Positions 41,313 through 51,650 of a DNA stretch of 64,000 nucleotides are shown here, one piece after another. The notes under the pieces are model-generated. The model did not search any database, had not been told where the DNA came from, and was given only the letters and a program-made list of their open reading frames with translations. Both the position numbers and the translations under genes were made by a program. Origin of the DNA: Alphaproteobacteria bacterium (GTDB taxonomy: Bacteria > Pseudomonadota > Alphaproteobacteria > DSM-16000 > Inquilinaceae); contig JANQGH010000100.1 in the NCBI GenBank assembly GCA_028277405.1, forward strand, positions 248,001-312,000, given 5' to 3'. Every line of letters begins with the position of its first letter. The first letter of the stretch is position 1.

Positions 41313-42547
41313 GCCGTCTGGCCCATCAGTGCCGGCGCCGGCCGCTCGCGGATCGGCAGGTGCAGCAGGGCCGACAAGAGGCCGAGAACGATCGACAAGA
41401 TCCATACCGCGTCGTAGTTGCCATCGAGATCATACACATAGCCGCCCAGCCATCCGCCGAGAAAACCGCCGACCTGGTGGCTGAGAAAAACGATACCATA
41501 AAGCGTCGACAGATAGCGCGTGCCGAACATTTGGGCGACGAGGCCGCTGGTCAGCGGCACCGTGGCCAACCAGACGAAGCCGAACAGAACGCCGAAAGCG
41601 AGCGCCGTAACAGGCGTCAACGGCAGGACCAGGAAGATCACCATGATCGCCGCGCGCAGCGTGTACAGCAGCGCCAAGAGCAGGCGTTTGGAATGGTACT
41701 GGCCCATATGGCCGAAGAAGTACGATCCGAAAATGTTGGCGAGACCGATCACCGCCAAGGCCCAGCCGGCGGTCGTGAAGCTGATTCCGTTGTCGATCAG
41801 ATACGGCGTCAGATGGATGCCGACGAAGACGATGTGAAAGCCGCAGACGAAGAACCCGGCGTTCAACAGCCAGAAGGACGGATAGCGCGCGGCGGCCGCC
41901 AGGGCGAAACGTAACGACGGCAGTTCACTGGTGAGCGCGTTCGGGCTGTCGCCGGTCGCTTTGCCGCGAATACCGGCCGCCGTCGCGACCAGGCAACTGG
42001 CGACGATGGCCAAGGCCAACAAGGCGCCGCGCCAATCCAGCCAGTCGATCAGACCCTGCGACACGGGTACGAACAGGAACATGCCGAACGAGCCGATGGC
42101 CGTGGTGATGCCAAAGGCGATACTGCGCCGTTCCGGCGGCACCGCGCGGCCGACGGCGCCAAGCACGGTGACATAGGTCGTCCCGCTCAACCCGATGCCG
42201 ATCAGCACGCCGAGCGTGAGGTTGAGCCCCAGTGGGTCGGCGCTGACCGACGCCAGCACCAGGCCCAAGGCATAGATCAGCGCGCCCACGATCATCACCC
42301 GTCCCGATCCGTAGCGGTCCGCAATCGCGCCCACGACCGGCTGCACCAGGCCAAAGACGAGGTTCTGCAACGCGATGGCCAGGGCGAACACTTCGCGCCC
42401 GGTGCCGAGATCCATCGATACGGGCTGGGTGAAGACGCCGAAGCCCTGGCGCACGCCCATGGAAATGCCGACGGCAAGGGCACCGCAGGTCAGGACAAAC
42501 AGCCCGTTGCGCCCCCAGCCGGTGGAGGACTTCGCTTCTGTCTGCAT
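41309..42547 (-). CDS. MFS transporter, monocarboxylate/oxalate-carrier-like
   Basis: A 412-residue carrier with 12 predicted helices. The N-terminal half has GVRQGFGVFTQPVSMDLGTGREVFALAIALQNLVFGLVQPVVGAIADRYGSGRVM, including the MFS loop GAIADRYGSGR. Half-two markers are FFVCGFHIVFVGIHLTPYLIDNGISFTTAGWALAVIGLANIFGSYFFGHMGQ. Similar carriers transport monocarboxylates, but the substrate cannot be read from sequence alone. Its promoter carries the same operator core as lutABC, which suggests lactate or a related acid. A 46-residue membrane protein gene is coupled to its end. Confidence 0.85.
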   Translation of the reverse strand: MQTEAKSSTGWGRNGLFVLTCGALAVGISMGVRQGFGVFTQPVSMDLGTGREVFALAIALQNLVFGLVQPVVGAIADRYGSGRVMIVGALIYALGLVLASVSADPLGLNLTLGVLIGIGLSGTTYVTVLGAVGRAVPPERRSIAFGITTAIGSFGMFLFVPVSQGLIDWLDWRGALLALAIVASCLVATAAGIRGKATGDSPNALTSELPSLRFALAAAARYPSFWLLNAGFFVCGFHIVFVGIHLTPYLIDNGISFTTAGWALAVIGLANIFGSYFFGHMGQYHSKRLLLALLYTLRAAIMVIFLVLPLTPVTALAFGVLFGFVWLATVPLTSGLVAQMFGTRYLSTLYGIVFLSHQVGGFLGGWLGGYVYDLDGNYDAVWILSIVLGLLSALLHLPIRERPAPALMGQTA

Positions 42548-42565
42548 CAGAGGCTCGATAGCATC

Positions 42566-42598
42566 GACGAATTGGTATTACCAATTCGTCCTTGTCAA
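42566..42598 (-). promoter_or_regulatory. MFS gene promoter with a 25-bp perfect GntR/FadR-type operator
   Basis: A perfect 25-base palindrome at 42566-42590: arm GACGAATTGGTA, centre T, arm TACCAATTCGTC. Its core TGGTATTACCA (42573-42583) equals the lutA operator, and the AATTGGT-n3-ACCAATT form is the known PdhR/LldR-type site. A consensus -35 TTGACA lies at 42598-42593 on the minus strand, so the operator covers the spacer and -10 region. The MFS ATG is 19 bases downstream. Confidence 0.75.
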
Positions 42599-42678
42599 CG
42601 TCAACAGGTTAGGGCGGCGGCAGCTTCCAGACGAGCGGTTAATTGTCCCGCGACATTACCGGCCGGCGAACAGGTACT

Positions 42679-43275
42679 TCAGACGGCGCGGCGGACCACC
42701 GCGCGCTTCGGCAACGGCTTGGCGATCTGTCGAAAACCGCAGGACAGGAAGGCGTTCAGTTTGCCGACAAAAAGATCGGCATCGCCCGTCTTGGGCGACG
42801 GGATCATCGGGTAGGCCTCGACATGTCGCGCGCCCTGGTCGCGTGCTAACTTAACGGCGCCATCGATCAGCGGCCGCATCAATCCCTTTCGCCGCCAAGG
42901 CCGGTCGACGAACAGACAGGTGATGACCCAGATGTGGTCGTAATCCTGGTCGCCGACCCGTTTCGATACCCGCCCCTTGTCCAGCCTCGGTTGGGCGGCG
43001 CGCGGCGACACCGCGCACCAGCCAACCGGCCGATCTCCGTCATAGGCGAGAACGCCGGGCGGCGGCCCTTCCTGGACCAGCTTTTCAAACCGCTGCCGCC
43101 GACCGTCCCGATCAAGCGCTTCGAAATCCGGCCGCAGCAGGCGATACCATTGGCACCAGCAGCCGCCGAGCCCGCCCCGTTCCGGCCCGAACAACGCGAC
43201 CAGATCGTCCCAGCGCTCTGGCGTCAGCGGGGTTACGGCCAGGCTGGAGGGATCGATTTTGGCACTCGCCTTCAT
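42679..43275 (-). CDS. GNAT family N-acetyltransferase
   Basis: A 198-residue acetyltransferase-fold protein. Visible are PERWDDLVALFGPERGGLGGCWCQWYRLL near the start, GVLAYDGDRPVGWCAVSPRA, and the acetyl-CoA loop WVITCLFVDRPWRRKGLMRPLIDGAVKLARDQGARHVEAYPMIPS with RRKGL as binding motif. The GGCWCQWY segment marks a known but functionally unassigned GNAT subgroup. ATG 43275 matches the conserved start. It lies 19 bp after the muramidase gene on the same strand and may be co-transcribed with it. Substrate unknown. Confidence 0.88.
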   Translation of the reverse strand: MKASAKIDPSSLAVTPLTPERWDDLVALFGPERGGLGGCWCQWYRLLRPDFEALDRDGRRQRFEKLVQEGPPPGVLAYDGDRPVGWCAVSPRAAQPRLDKGRVSKRVGDQDYDHIWVITCLFVDRPWRRKGLMRPLIDGAVKLARDQGARHVEAYPMIPSPKTGDADLFVGKLNAFLSCGFRQIAKPLPKRAVVRRAV

Positions 43276-43294
43276 GCGACCGCCCTGTCGACGC

Positions 43295-44080
43295 CTAGGA
43301 CCCGGCCCGCAACGCGGCCCAGCTTTTCGGGCCGACGACACCGTCCACGGTCAGGCCCTTGGCGCTTTGAAACGCCTTGACGGCCTCGAGCGTCAAGCCG
43401 CCGAAATGGCCATCTATGGCGCCCAGCTTGAAGCCGCGCCCGACCAGCAACTCCTGCAGGGTGCGCACATCCGGCCCCTTGGCCCCGACGCGCAGCGTCC
43501 GGCTGCCCGGCTTTGCGTCGCCGACATCGACCTTGCGCGCGTAGGCGTCGGCCAGGGCGCCGGCATAGTGATCGACCTGGCCCGAGCCATTGTAGCTCCG
43601 GGCGAAGCTGCGCCAATCCTTGGCCCGCAACGCCCGGTCCAGGCCCATGCCCTTGATGAAGTTGACAAAGGCGCGGATCTGGCCCTCTTCGCCCTTGTTC
43701 ATGTCGGCGACGAAGGCGTGGACGTCCGGATAGCCGGCCGTCTGGAAGTTGAAGCCCATGATCTGGGCGCTGCCATACGACGCCGATTTGTAGGCCGCGT
43801 CACGGTCGAGCGCCGCCGCCTCCTCGATCCGCCCCCATTCGGCCTCACCGCCGCGTACATGCTTGTTGTTGTCGCGCCACGACTTCATCGACAGATGCGG
43901 GTGCGAGGCGTCGAACGTACCGTCGGTCAGCTTACGAAACGTCGCCCCTTCGAACCGCACCACCGCCCGGCCGGATGGAAGGCTCGCCTGGCCACCGCTC
44001 TCGACCGCCAACACGGCGGCAACGGCGGCGACCTCGGCGCTGAGTTCGGTGGCGGCCCATTCGATCAGTTCTTGCTTCAT
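43295..44080 (-). CDS. N-acetylmuramidase (endolysin-like) with peptidoglycan-binding domain
   Basis: A 261-residue protein. Residues ~5-180 form an N-acetylmuramidase (DUF3380) domain: AAVLAVESGGQASLPSGRAVVRFEGATFRKLTDGTFDASHPHLS with the presumed catalytic E27, then DAAYKSASYGSAQIMGFNFQTAGYPDVHAFVADMNKGEEGQIRAFVNFI. Residues ~200-258 are a PG_binding_1 domain (RVGAKGPDVRTLQELLVGRGFKLGAIDGHFGGLTLEAVKAFQSAKGLTVDGVVGPKSWAAL). No signal peptide or membrane helix is present, as in phage endolysins that need a holin or Tat/SAR route. No other phage genes are nearby, so this is a domesticated lysin or a moron-type remnant. ATG 44080 gives the family start. Confidence 0.9.
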   Translation of the reverse strand: MKQELIEWAATELSAEVAAVAAVLAVESGGQASLPSGRAVVRFEGATFRKLTDGTFDASHPHLSMKSWRDNNKHVRGGEAEWGRIEEAAALDRDAAYKSASYGSAQIMGFNFQTAGYPDVHAFVADMNKGEEGQIRAFVNFIKGMGLDRALRAKDWRSFARSYNGSGQVDHYAGALADAYARKVDVGDAKPGSRTLRVGAKGPDVRTLQELLVGRGFKLGAIDGHFGGLTLEAVKAFQSAKGLTVDGVVGPKSWAALRAGS

Positions 44081-44155
44081 GGCGGCTGATCCTGGTCTTG
44101 CTTTAGGAAACGGGGCAAAGACTAGGCGCGTGCGGGTGCCATCGCAACCAACGCG

Positions 44156-44181
44156 AAAACGGCGGCCCCGAGGGACCGCCG
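44156..44181 (-). terminator. Rho-independent terminator of the rimP-to-pnp operon
   Basis: On the minus strand an imperfect GC hairpin with CGGCGG and CCGCCG arms (44160-44181 on the plus strand) is followed by TTTT (44159-44156). It lies 31 bases after the pnp stop at 44212 and before the muramidase gene. It marks the end of the long minus-strand translation-gene run. Confidence 0.7.
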
Positions 44182-44211
44182 CTTGTCGTCGCACACTTTG
44201 GAAGTCCGCGT

Positions 44212-46317
44212 TTAAGCGGCGGCGATGTCCTCGCCGGTTTCCTGGTTGACGCTTTTCATCGACAGCTTGACCTTGCCGCGATCGTCGAAGCCGAGGACCT
44301 TGACCTTCACCTCGTCGCCCTCATTGACCACGTCGGTCACCTTGCCGACGCGTTCGGGCTTCAACTCCGAGATGTGAACGAGACCGTCGCGGGGACCCAG
44401 GAAGTTCACGAAGGCGCCGAAATCGACTACCTTCACGACCTTGCCGGTGTAGATCACGCCGACCTCGGGTTCGGCCGTTATGCCCTTGATCCAATTGATC
44501 GCGGCCTCGGCGGCCTCGTTGTCAACGGCGGCGACCTTGATGGTGCCGTCATCCTCGATGTCGATCTTGGCCCCCGTGGTTTCGGTGATCTCACGGATCA
44601 CCTTGCCGCCGGTGCCGATCACGTCGCGGATCTTGTCGGTTGGGATCGTGAAGGCCGTAATGCGCGGCGCGTGCTCGTTGACCTCCGCGCGGGCTGCCGT
44701 CAGGGCCTTGGCCATCTCGCCCAGGATGTGGATGCGGCCATCACGCGCCTGGTTCAGGGCCTGTTCCATGATCTCCGGCGTGATCGAGGTGATCTTGATG
44801 TCCATCTGCAAGGACGTGACACCGTCCTCGGTGCCCGCGACCTTGAAGTCCATGTCGCCGAGATGGTCCTCGTCGCCCAGAATGTCGGACAGGACCGCGA
44901 AACGATCGCCTTCCTTGATCAGGCCCATGGCGATGCCGGCAACCGGCCGCCCGATCGGCACGCCAGCATCCATCAGCGCCAGCGAGGTGCCGCAGACCGA
45001 AGCCATCGACGACGAGCCGTTGGATTCGGTGATCTCGGACACCACGCGCATGGTGTAGGGGAAGTCGTCCTTCGACGGCAGCAGCGGGCGGATGGCCCGC
45101 CAGGCCAGCTTGCCGTGGCCGATTTCGCGCCGCCCCGGAGAGCCCATGCGGCCGGCCTCGCCCACGGAATAGGGCGGGAAGTTGTAGTGGAGCATGAAGT
45201 GCTCCCGATACTCGCCCTCCAGCGCGTCGATGATCTGTTCGTCGCGGCCGGTGCCCAGGGTCGCGACGACCAGGGCCTGGGTCTCGCCACGCGTGAACAG
45301 GGCCGAGCCGTGGGCCCGGTCCAGCACGCCGACCTCCGCCACGATGGGGCGGACATCCTTGGTCGTGCGGCCGTCGATCCGGTCGCTGCCGTCCAGGATG
45401 GTGCCGCGGACGATGTCGCTTTCCAGCGATTTGAAGACGCCGCCCGCGACCGCCAGTTCGGCCTCGTCCTCGCCCAGGCTTTCGATCGCCTCTTCTTTCA
45501 CGGCGTCGATCGCGTCGTAACGCTCCTGCTTTGCGCGGATGGCGTAGGCGTCGCGCAGCTTGTCGCCAAAGGCCGCGAACTTTTCGCGCATGGTCTCGAT
45601 CTCCGGCGCCGGTTCGGGCAGTTCGCGCGGGTCCTTGGCACACAGCTCCGCCAGGTCGATGATCGCGTCGATCACCGGCTGGAAATGGGTGTGGCCGAAA
45701 TTGACCGCGCCCAGCATGATCTCCTCCGACAGCTCATCGGCCTCGGATTCGACCATCAACACGCCTTCTTGCGTGCCGGCCACAACCAGGTCGAGGGCGC
45801 TGTCGGTGAGCTGTTCGCGCGTCGGGTTCAGCACGTAGTTGCCGTCGTGATAGCCGACGCGGGCGGCCGCGATGGGGCCCAGGAACGGAATGCCGGAAAT
45901 GGTCAGGGCGGCCGAGGCGCCGACCATGGCCACGATGTCCGGATCATTTTCCAGATCATGGCTCAGGACGGTGCAGACGACCTGGGTTTCGTTGCGATAA
46001 CCCTTGGCGAACAGCGGCCGGATCGGCCGGTCGATCAGGCGCGAGGTCAAGGTCTCCTTCTCCGAGGGCCGGCCTTCGCGCTTGAAAAAGCCGCCGGGGA
46101 TCTTGCCGGTGGCGAACGTCTTTTCCTGATAGTTTACCGTCAGGGGGAAGAAATCGATGCCGGGTCGCGGCGACTTTGCGCCAACCGCAGTGCACAGCAC
46201 GACCGTGCCGCCATAGGTGGCCATAACGGCGCCGTCCGCCTGGCGGGCGATCTTGCCCGTCTCCAGGATCAGCGGGCGGCCGCCCCAATCGATTTCTCTA
46301 CGATAGATTTCGAACAT
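44212..46317 (-). CDS. pnp: Polyribonucleotide nucleotidyltransferase (PNPase)
   Basis: A 701-residue 3'-5' phosphorolytic RNase. Two RNase PH domains are visible (MFEIYRREIDWGGRPLILETGKIARQADGAVMATYGGTVVLCTAV, and later LFTRGETQALVVATLGTGRDEQIIDALEGEYREHFMLHYNFPPYSVGEAGRMGSPGRREIGHG). The KH domain has KIRDVIGTGGKVIREITETTGAKIDIEDDG, and the S1 domain has GVIYTGKVVKVVDFGAFVNFLGPRDGLVHISEL. ATG 46317 matches the usual start; AAGGAAG lies upstream. It is the final gene of the run, after rpsO, an order conserved from alpha- to gammaproteobacteria. Confidence 0.97.
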   Translation of the reverse strand: MFEIYRREIDWGGRPLILETGKIARQADGAVMATYGGTVVLCTAVGAKSPRPGIDFFPLTVNYQEKTFATGKIPGGFFKREGRPSEKETLTSRLIDRPIRPLFAKGYRNETQVVCTVLSHDLENDPDIVAMVGASAALTISGIPFLGPIAAARVGYHDGNYVLNPTREQLTDSALDLVVAGTQEGVLMVESEADELSEEIMLGAVNFGHTHFQPVIDAIIDLAELCAKDPRELPEPAPEIETMREKFAAFGDKLRDAYAIRAKQERYDAIDAVKEEAIESLGEDEAELAVAGGVFKSLESDIVRGTILDGSDRIDGRTTKDVRPIVAEVGVLDRAHGSALFTRGETQALVVATLGTGRDEQIIDALEGEYREHFMLHYNFPPYSVGEAGRMGSPGRREIGHGKLAWRAIRPLLPSKDDFPYTMRVVSEITESNGSSSMASVCGTSLALMDAGVPIGRPVAGIAMGLIKEGDRFAVLSDILGDEDHLGDMDFKVAGTEDGVTSLQMDIKITSITPEIMEQALNQARDGRIHILGEMAKALTAARAEVNEHAPRITAFTIPTDKIRDVIGTGGKVIREITETTGAKIDIEDDGTIKVAAVDNEAAEAAINWIKGITAEPEVGVIYTGKVVKVVDFGAFVNFLGPRDGLVHISELKPERVGKVTDVVNEGDEVKVKVLGFDDRGKVKLSMKSVNQETGEDIAAA

Positions 46318-46590
46318 GAGTGATCTCACTTCCTTCGTCGGACACCCGTCGCCCCGGATTGGGCGAGTGCGGGCGGGGGCGTCTTAGTCAACTCACCCCC
46401 CTTTGGGATGCGTCCGACCTTGGGCGACCTTTTTGGCCTGCCCGGTTCGAAACGCAGAACGCCGCTTTCCAACTGCGGAAAACGGCGTCCGTTTTGGACA
46501 CGGCTAACGGCCGTGACGGTGCGTCACCTCAAGGTGTCGCAAATTCACGTTTGGTTTCATGGTGAACAACAAGAAACTGGCCGCCAAGAC
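46318..46590. other. Gap between rpsO and pnp
   Basis: A 273-bp non-coding gap inside the minus-strand run, between the rpsO stop and the pnp start. A small hairpin, AAAACGG-CGT-CCGTTTT at 46479-46495, is present. In E. coli the rpsO-pnp gap contains an RNase III processing site that controls PNPase; something similar could lie here, but I cannot identify the site. Confidence 0.35.
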
Positions 46591-46860
46591 TCAGCGGCGC
46601 AGACCCAACTCCTTAACGATCGCTTCGTACCGCTGGACATTCTTACGCTTCAGATAGTCCAAAAGCCGGCGTCGGCGACCGACCATCATCAAAAGCCCCC
46701 GCCGGCTGTGAAAATCCTTGGCGTGAGTCTTCAAATGTTCCGTCAGGTTAGCGATTCGTTCCGTCAGCACCGCGACCTGGACCTCCGGCGAGCCGGTGTC
46801 CGCTTCGGCGCGGGCGTGTTGGGTGATCAGTTCCTGCTTGCGCGCTTGTGTGATCGACAT
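46591..46860 (-). CDS. rpsO: 30S ribosomal protein S15
   Basis: An 89-residue ribosomal protein that binds the 16S rRNA central domain early in 30S assembly. The full S15 signature is present: SITQARKQELITQHARAEADTGSPEVQVAVLTERIANLTEHLKTHAKDFHSRRGLLMMVGRRRRLLDYLKRKNVQRYEAIVKELGLRR, i.e. the GSPEVQ, DxHSRRGLL and RRRLLDYL blocks. Length is canonical. AAAGGAGC precedes ATG 46860 at good distance. It is preceded by truB (18 bp) and followed by pnp. Confidence 0.98.
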   Translation of the reverse strand: MSITQARKQELITQHARAEADTGSPEVQVAVLTERIANLTEHLKTHAKDFHSRRGLLMMVGRRRRLLDYLKRKNVQRYEAIVKELGLRR

Positions 46861-46878
46861 CGGGCGCTCCTTTCTCTC

Positions 46879-47817
46879 TCAAAGATTAAGCACGCGTACG
46901 GGCTGCAATTGCCCGGCCTCCAGCCGGGTCAGGGCGACAGGCGTCTCACCCGCCTTGGCCAAAACGAAAACGTCGCCGCCCGACGGGTCCGGTTCCAGGC
47001 CGAAGAGCCTGTCCCGAGCCGATCGGCGCAGCAACGATACCGCTTGGCCGCATCGCAATCTGTACGCCTCCGCCTCCGTCAAATCGACCGCCGGGATGTC
47101 GTCCAGCGGACTGTCGACGGGAAGCAGATGGTCATCCCTGTCCGATTGCTCGGACAGCGCGGCTAAATGCGCCAAACCGACCGCATCGTCAAGCGAAAAC
47201 GGTCCGACGCGTGTTCTGGTCAGGGCCGAGACGTGGCCGACGGTGCCGAGTTTCTCGGCCAGGTCGCGCGCCAATGCGCGCACATAGGTGCCCTTGCCGC
47301 AGACCATTTCGAACTCGGACCGGTCCGCCTCTGCTGCATCGACCAGGCTCAAGCGTTCGATCCAGACGAGTCTTGGCTGCAACTCGACGGTTTCACCCTC
47401 GCGGGCGAGATCGTAGGCCCGCTCGCCGGCAATCTTCACCGCAGAAAACGCAGGCGGTGTCTGCAGGATCTCGCCTTCGAACGCCGGCAATGCCGCTTCG
47501 ATTTCGTCAGGCGTCGGCCGGGCCTCGCTGGTGCCGACCGGTTTGCCCTCCGCATCCAGCGTGTCGGTGGCGACGCCCCAATCGATCGTGAACCGGTAGG
47601 TCTTCAGCCCGTCCATGGTGAAGGACACGGTCTTGGTGGCCTCGCCAAACGCGATCGGCAGGACGCCGGTCGCCAGCGGATCCAGCGTGCCGCCATGGCC
47701 GGCCTTGGCCGGCTGGAACAGGCGCTTGACCTGGCCAAGCGCCTGCGTCGAGGTCAGGCCCTTTGGTTTGTCCAAGACCAGCCAGCCATGGACCGGCCTG
47801 CCCTTGCGCCTAGCCAT
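46879..47817 (-). CDS. truB: tRNA pseudouridine(55) synthase TruB
   Basis: A 312-residue enzyme that makes pseudouridine 55 in the T loop of tRNAs. Core motifs are GWLVLDKPKGLTSTQALGQVKRLFQ at the N-terminus and KAGHGGTLDPLATGVLPIAFGEATK with the catalytic aspartate. SAVKIAGERAYDLAREGETVELQPR follows. The C-terminal ~60 residues are the PUA-like RNA-binding tail. ATG 47817 was chosen over a longer upstream frame; it overlaps the rbfA stop by eight bases and directly precedes the conserved start. Confidence 0.97.
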   Translation of the reverse strand: MARRKGRPVHGWLVLDKPKGLTSTQALGQVKRLFQPAKAGHGGTLDPLATGVLPIAFGEATKTVSFTMDGLKTYRFTIDWGVATDTLDAEGKPVGTSEARPTPDEIEAALPAFEGEILQTPPAFSAVKIAGERAYDLAREGETVELQPRLVWIERLSLVDAAEADRSEFEMVCGKGTYVRALARDLAEKLGTVGHVSALTRTRVGPFSLDDAVGLAHLAALSEQSDRDDHLLPVDSPLDDIPAVDLTEAEAYRLRCGQAVSLLRRSARDRLFGLEPDPSGGDVFVLAKAGETPVALTRLEAGQLQPVRVLNL

Positions 47818-48241
47818 CGGCGGTCTCGTCGGACGGCGCGGCTTGCCCAGGCTCCAGGTCGCGGCGCACCTCATCGCTCGCCAGCAATCGATCGATCTTC
47901 GCGCCCTCGTCAAAGCTGGTGTCGATGCGAAAGCCCAGGCGCGGCGTGTAACGCAGTCTCGTGCCATCGGCGATGAGGCCGCGCAGATAGGGCGCGGCAT
48001 GATCCAGCGCGTCGATCAGATCTTGCTGGTCCATGCCGTCCGGCAACTGGCCGCCCAGCGGCACGACGAAGGCGGTGGCGTTGCGCAGGTCGGGGCTGAT
48101 CCGCACCTCGGTGACGGTAATCGACAGGCCGGCCAGATGGGGGTCGTGCAGGTCGCCGCGCATCAGCGGGCTGCTGAGGACGTGTCGGATCTGCTCGCCG
48201 ACGCGCAGTTGCCGCTGTGACGGCGCGGAGGAAGTGGACAT
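47810..48241 (-). CDS. rbfA: 30S ribosome-binding factor RbfA
   Basis: A 143-residue single-KH-domain factor that matures the 5' end of 16S rRNA and is needed at low temperature. The pattern RQLRVGEQIRHVLSSPLMRGDLHDPHLAGLSITVTEVRISPDLRNATAFVVPLGG is typical, ending RYTPRLGFRIDTSFDEGAKIDRLLAS. The C-terminal ~20 residues are acidic. It starts 66 bp after the infB stop, with a strong hairpin in that gap. Confidence 0.95.
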   Translation of the reverse strand: MSTSSAPSQRQLRVGEQIRHVLSSPLMRGDLHDPHLAGLSITVTEVRISPDLRNATAFVVPLGGQLPDGMDQQDLIDALDHAAPYLRGLIADGTRLRYTPRLGFRIDTSFDEGAKIDRLLASDEVRRDLEPGQAAPSDETADG

Positions 48242-48266
48242 GTAACGGAACCTTTTTGGGCGGCGT

Positions 48267-48298
48267 CCGCCATGACCGGGATCGCCCGATCATGGCGG
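48267..48298 (-). other. Stem-loop between infB and rbfA
   Basis: Outer arms CCGCCATGA (48267-48275) and TCATGGCGG (48290-48298) pair perfectly, and an inner CGGG/CCCG pair closes the loop ATCG. No T run follows on either strand, so it is not a classical terminator. It could be an RNA processing or partial pause site that lowers rbfA relative to infB. Confidence 0.5.
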
Positions 48299-48306
48299 TG
48301 TTGAGG

Positions 48307-50918
<2,612 letters not shown>

Positions 50919-50922
<4 letters not shown>

Positions 50923-51635
50923 AATTCGCGTCGCTTTCGCCCACTATCCGTACCGACGGTCGAGCCATTCTCGGCCGCCAAAAAATCCTGCAATCGCCGC
51001 GCTTCCGAAGCCAGCCGGTCGGCCAATCCCCCGGACCGGAGGGCAGCATGTACCACATGGTCCCGGCCAAAGGCAGCCCCCAGAGTGTTGGCGTCGGCAA
51101 ATGCCAGCATCTGAGGCGCTGGCTGGCCGGTATCGGCCGAAGCGCGCATCAGCCCGCGCAGCTTGCCGCGACCACCTTCGGCGCCATCGATCGCCTCGAT
51201 CACCAGCGCCGCCCTGCCTTGCTGCAGCCAGGCGCGGACCTTTTCAAAGCCCGCCACCGCGTCGCCCGCGCGACGTGCCAAGCTTAACAGGTCAATGCAC
51301 CGTCGGGTCAGCTGTCGCTCAATCTCGTCAGCCAGCCCGTCGCTTATGCTCACCTGCTGGCGGGCCGCCTTGGCAAAGACGTTCTTGTCGACCGCTTTGG
51401 CCAGAACCGCGCGGCGCGGCAGCACATAGAGGCCCCGGCCCGGCAACTTCGCGGCCAGGTCGGGTGTCAGGGCACCGTCGGGCGCCACCACGAAGCGCAA
51501 CAGTGCCGGCTTGGGCAGCGTTACCCGTGTGACCAGACACCGGCGCACGGGACCGTCATCGCCGGCCGGCGCACGCCCCTGTTGGGGCGCCGATATCTCG
51601 TGAGCCTGCTCCAGTTGCATCATCGCGCTCGTCAA
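50919..51635 (-). CDS. ylxR: YlxR-like RNA-binding protein (DUF448) fused to a ribosomal L7Ae-like part
   Basis: A 238-residue protein between nusA and infB. Residues ~28-95 are the YlxR/DUF448 RNA-binding domain (RRCLVTRVTLPKPALLRFVVAPDGALTPDLAAKLPGRGLYVLPRRAVLAKAVDKNVFAKAARQ). Residues ~105-205 resemble the L7Ae/L30e-like module found in alphaproteobacterial copies (CIDLLSLARRAGDAVAGFEKVRAWLQQGRAALVIEAIDGAEGGRGKL). The conserved place in the nusA operon suggests a role in transcription-translation coupling, but the biochemical role is open. The stop overlaps the infB ATG; the nusA stop lies 15 bp upstream. Confidence 0.93.
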
Positions 51636-51650
51636 TCGCCTCTCCAGCCG

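Noticed and set aside
43295..44080. Prophage or phage remnant
   Set aside because: Only one lysin-like gene is present; no integrase, capsid, tail, holin or attachment-site repeats are visible.
44374..46323. 649-codon plus-strand frame opposite pnp
   Set aside because: Shadow of PNPase; its protein is low-complexity Asp/His/Val/Gly-rich and has no family.
46479..46495. Small hairpin AAAACGG-CGT-CCGTTTT as a bidirectional terminator
   Set aside because: Only three GC pairs and a three-base loop, with no T run beyond the stem. Too weak to call, though it is mentioned in the rpsO-pnp gap.
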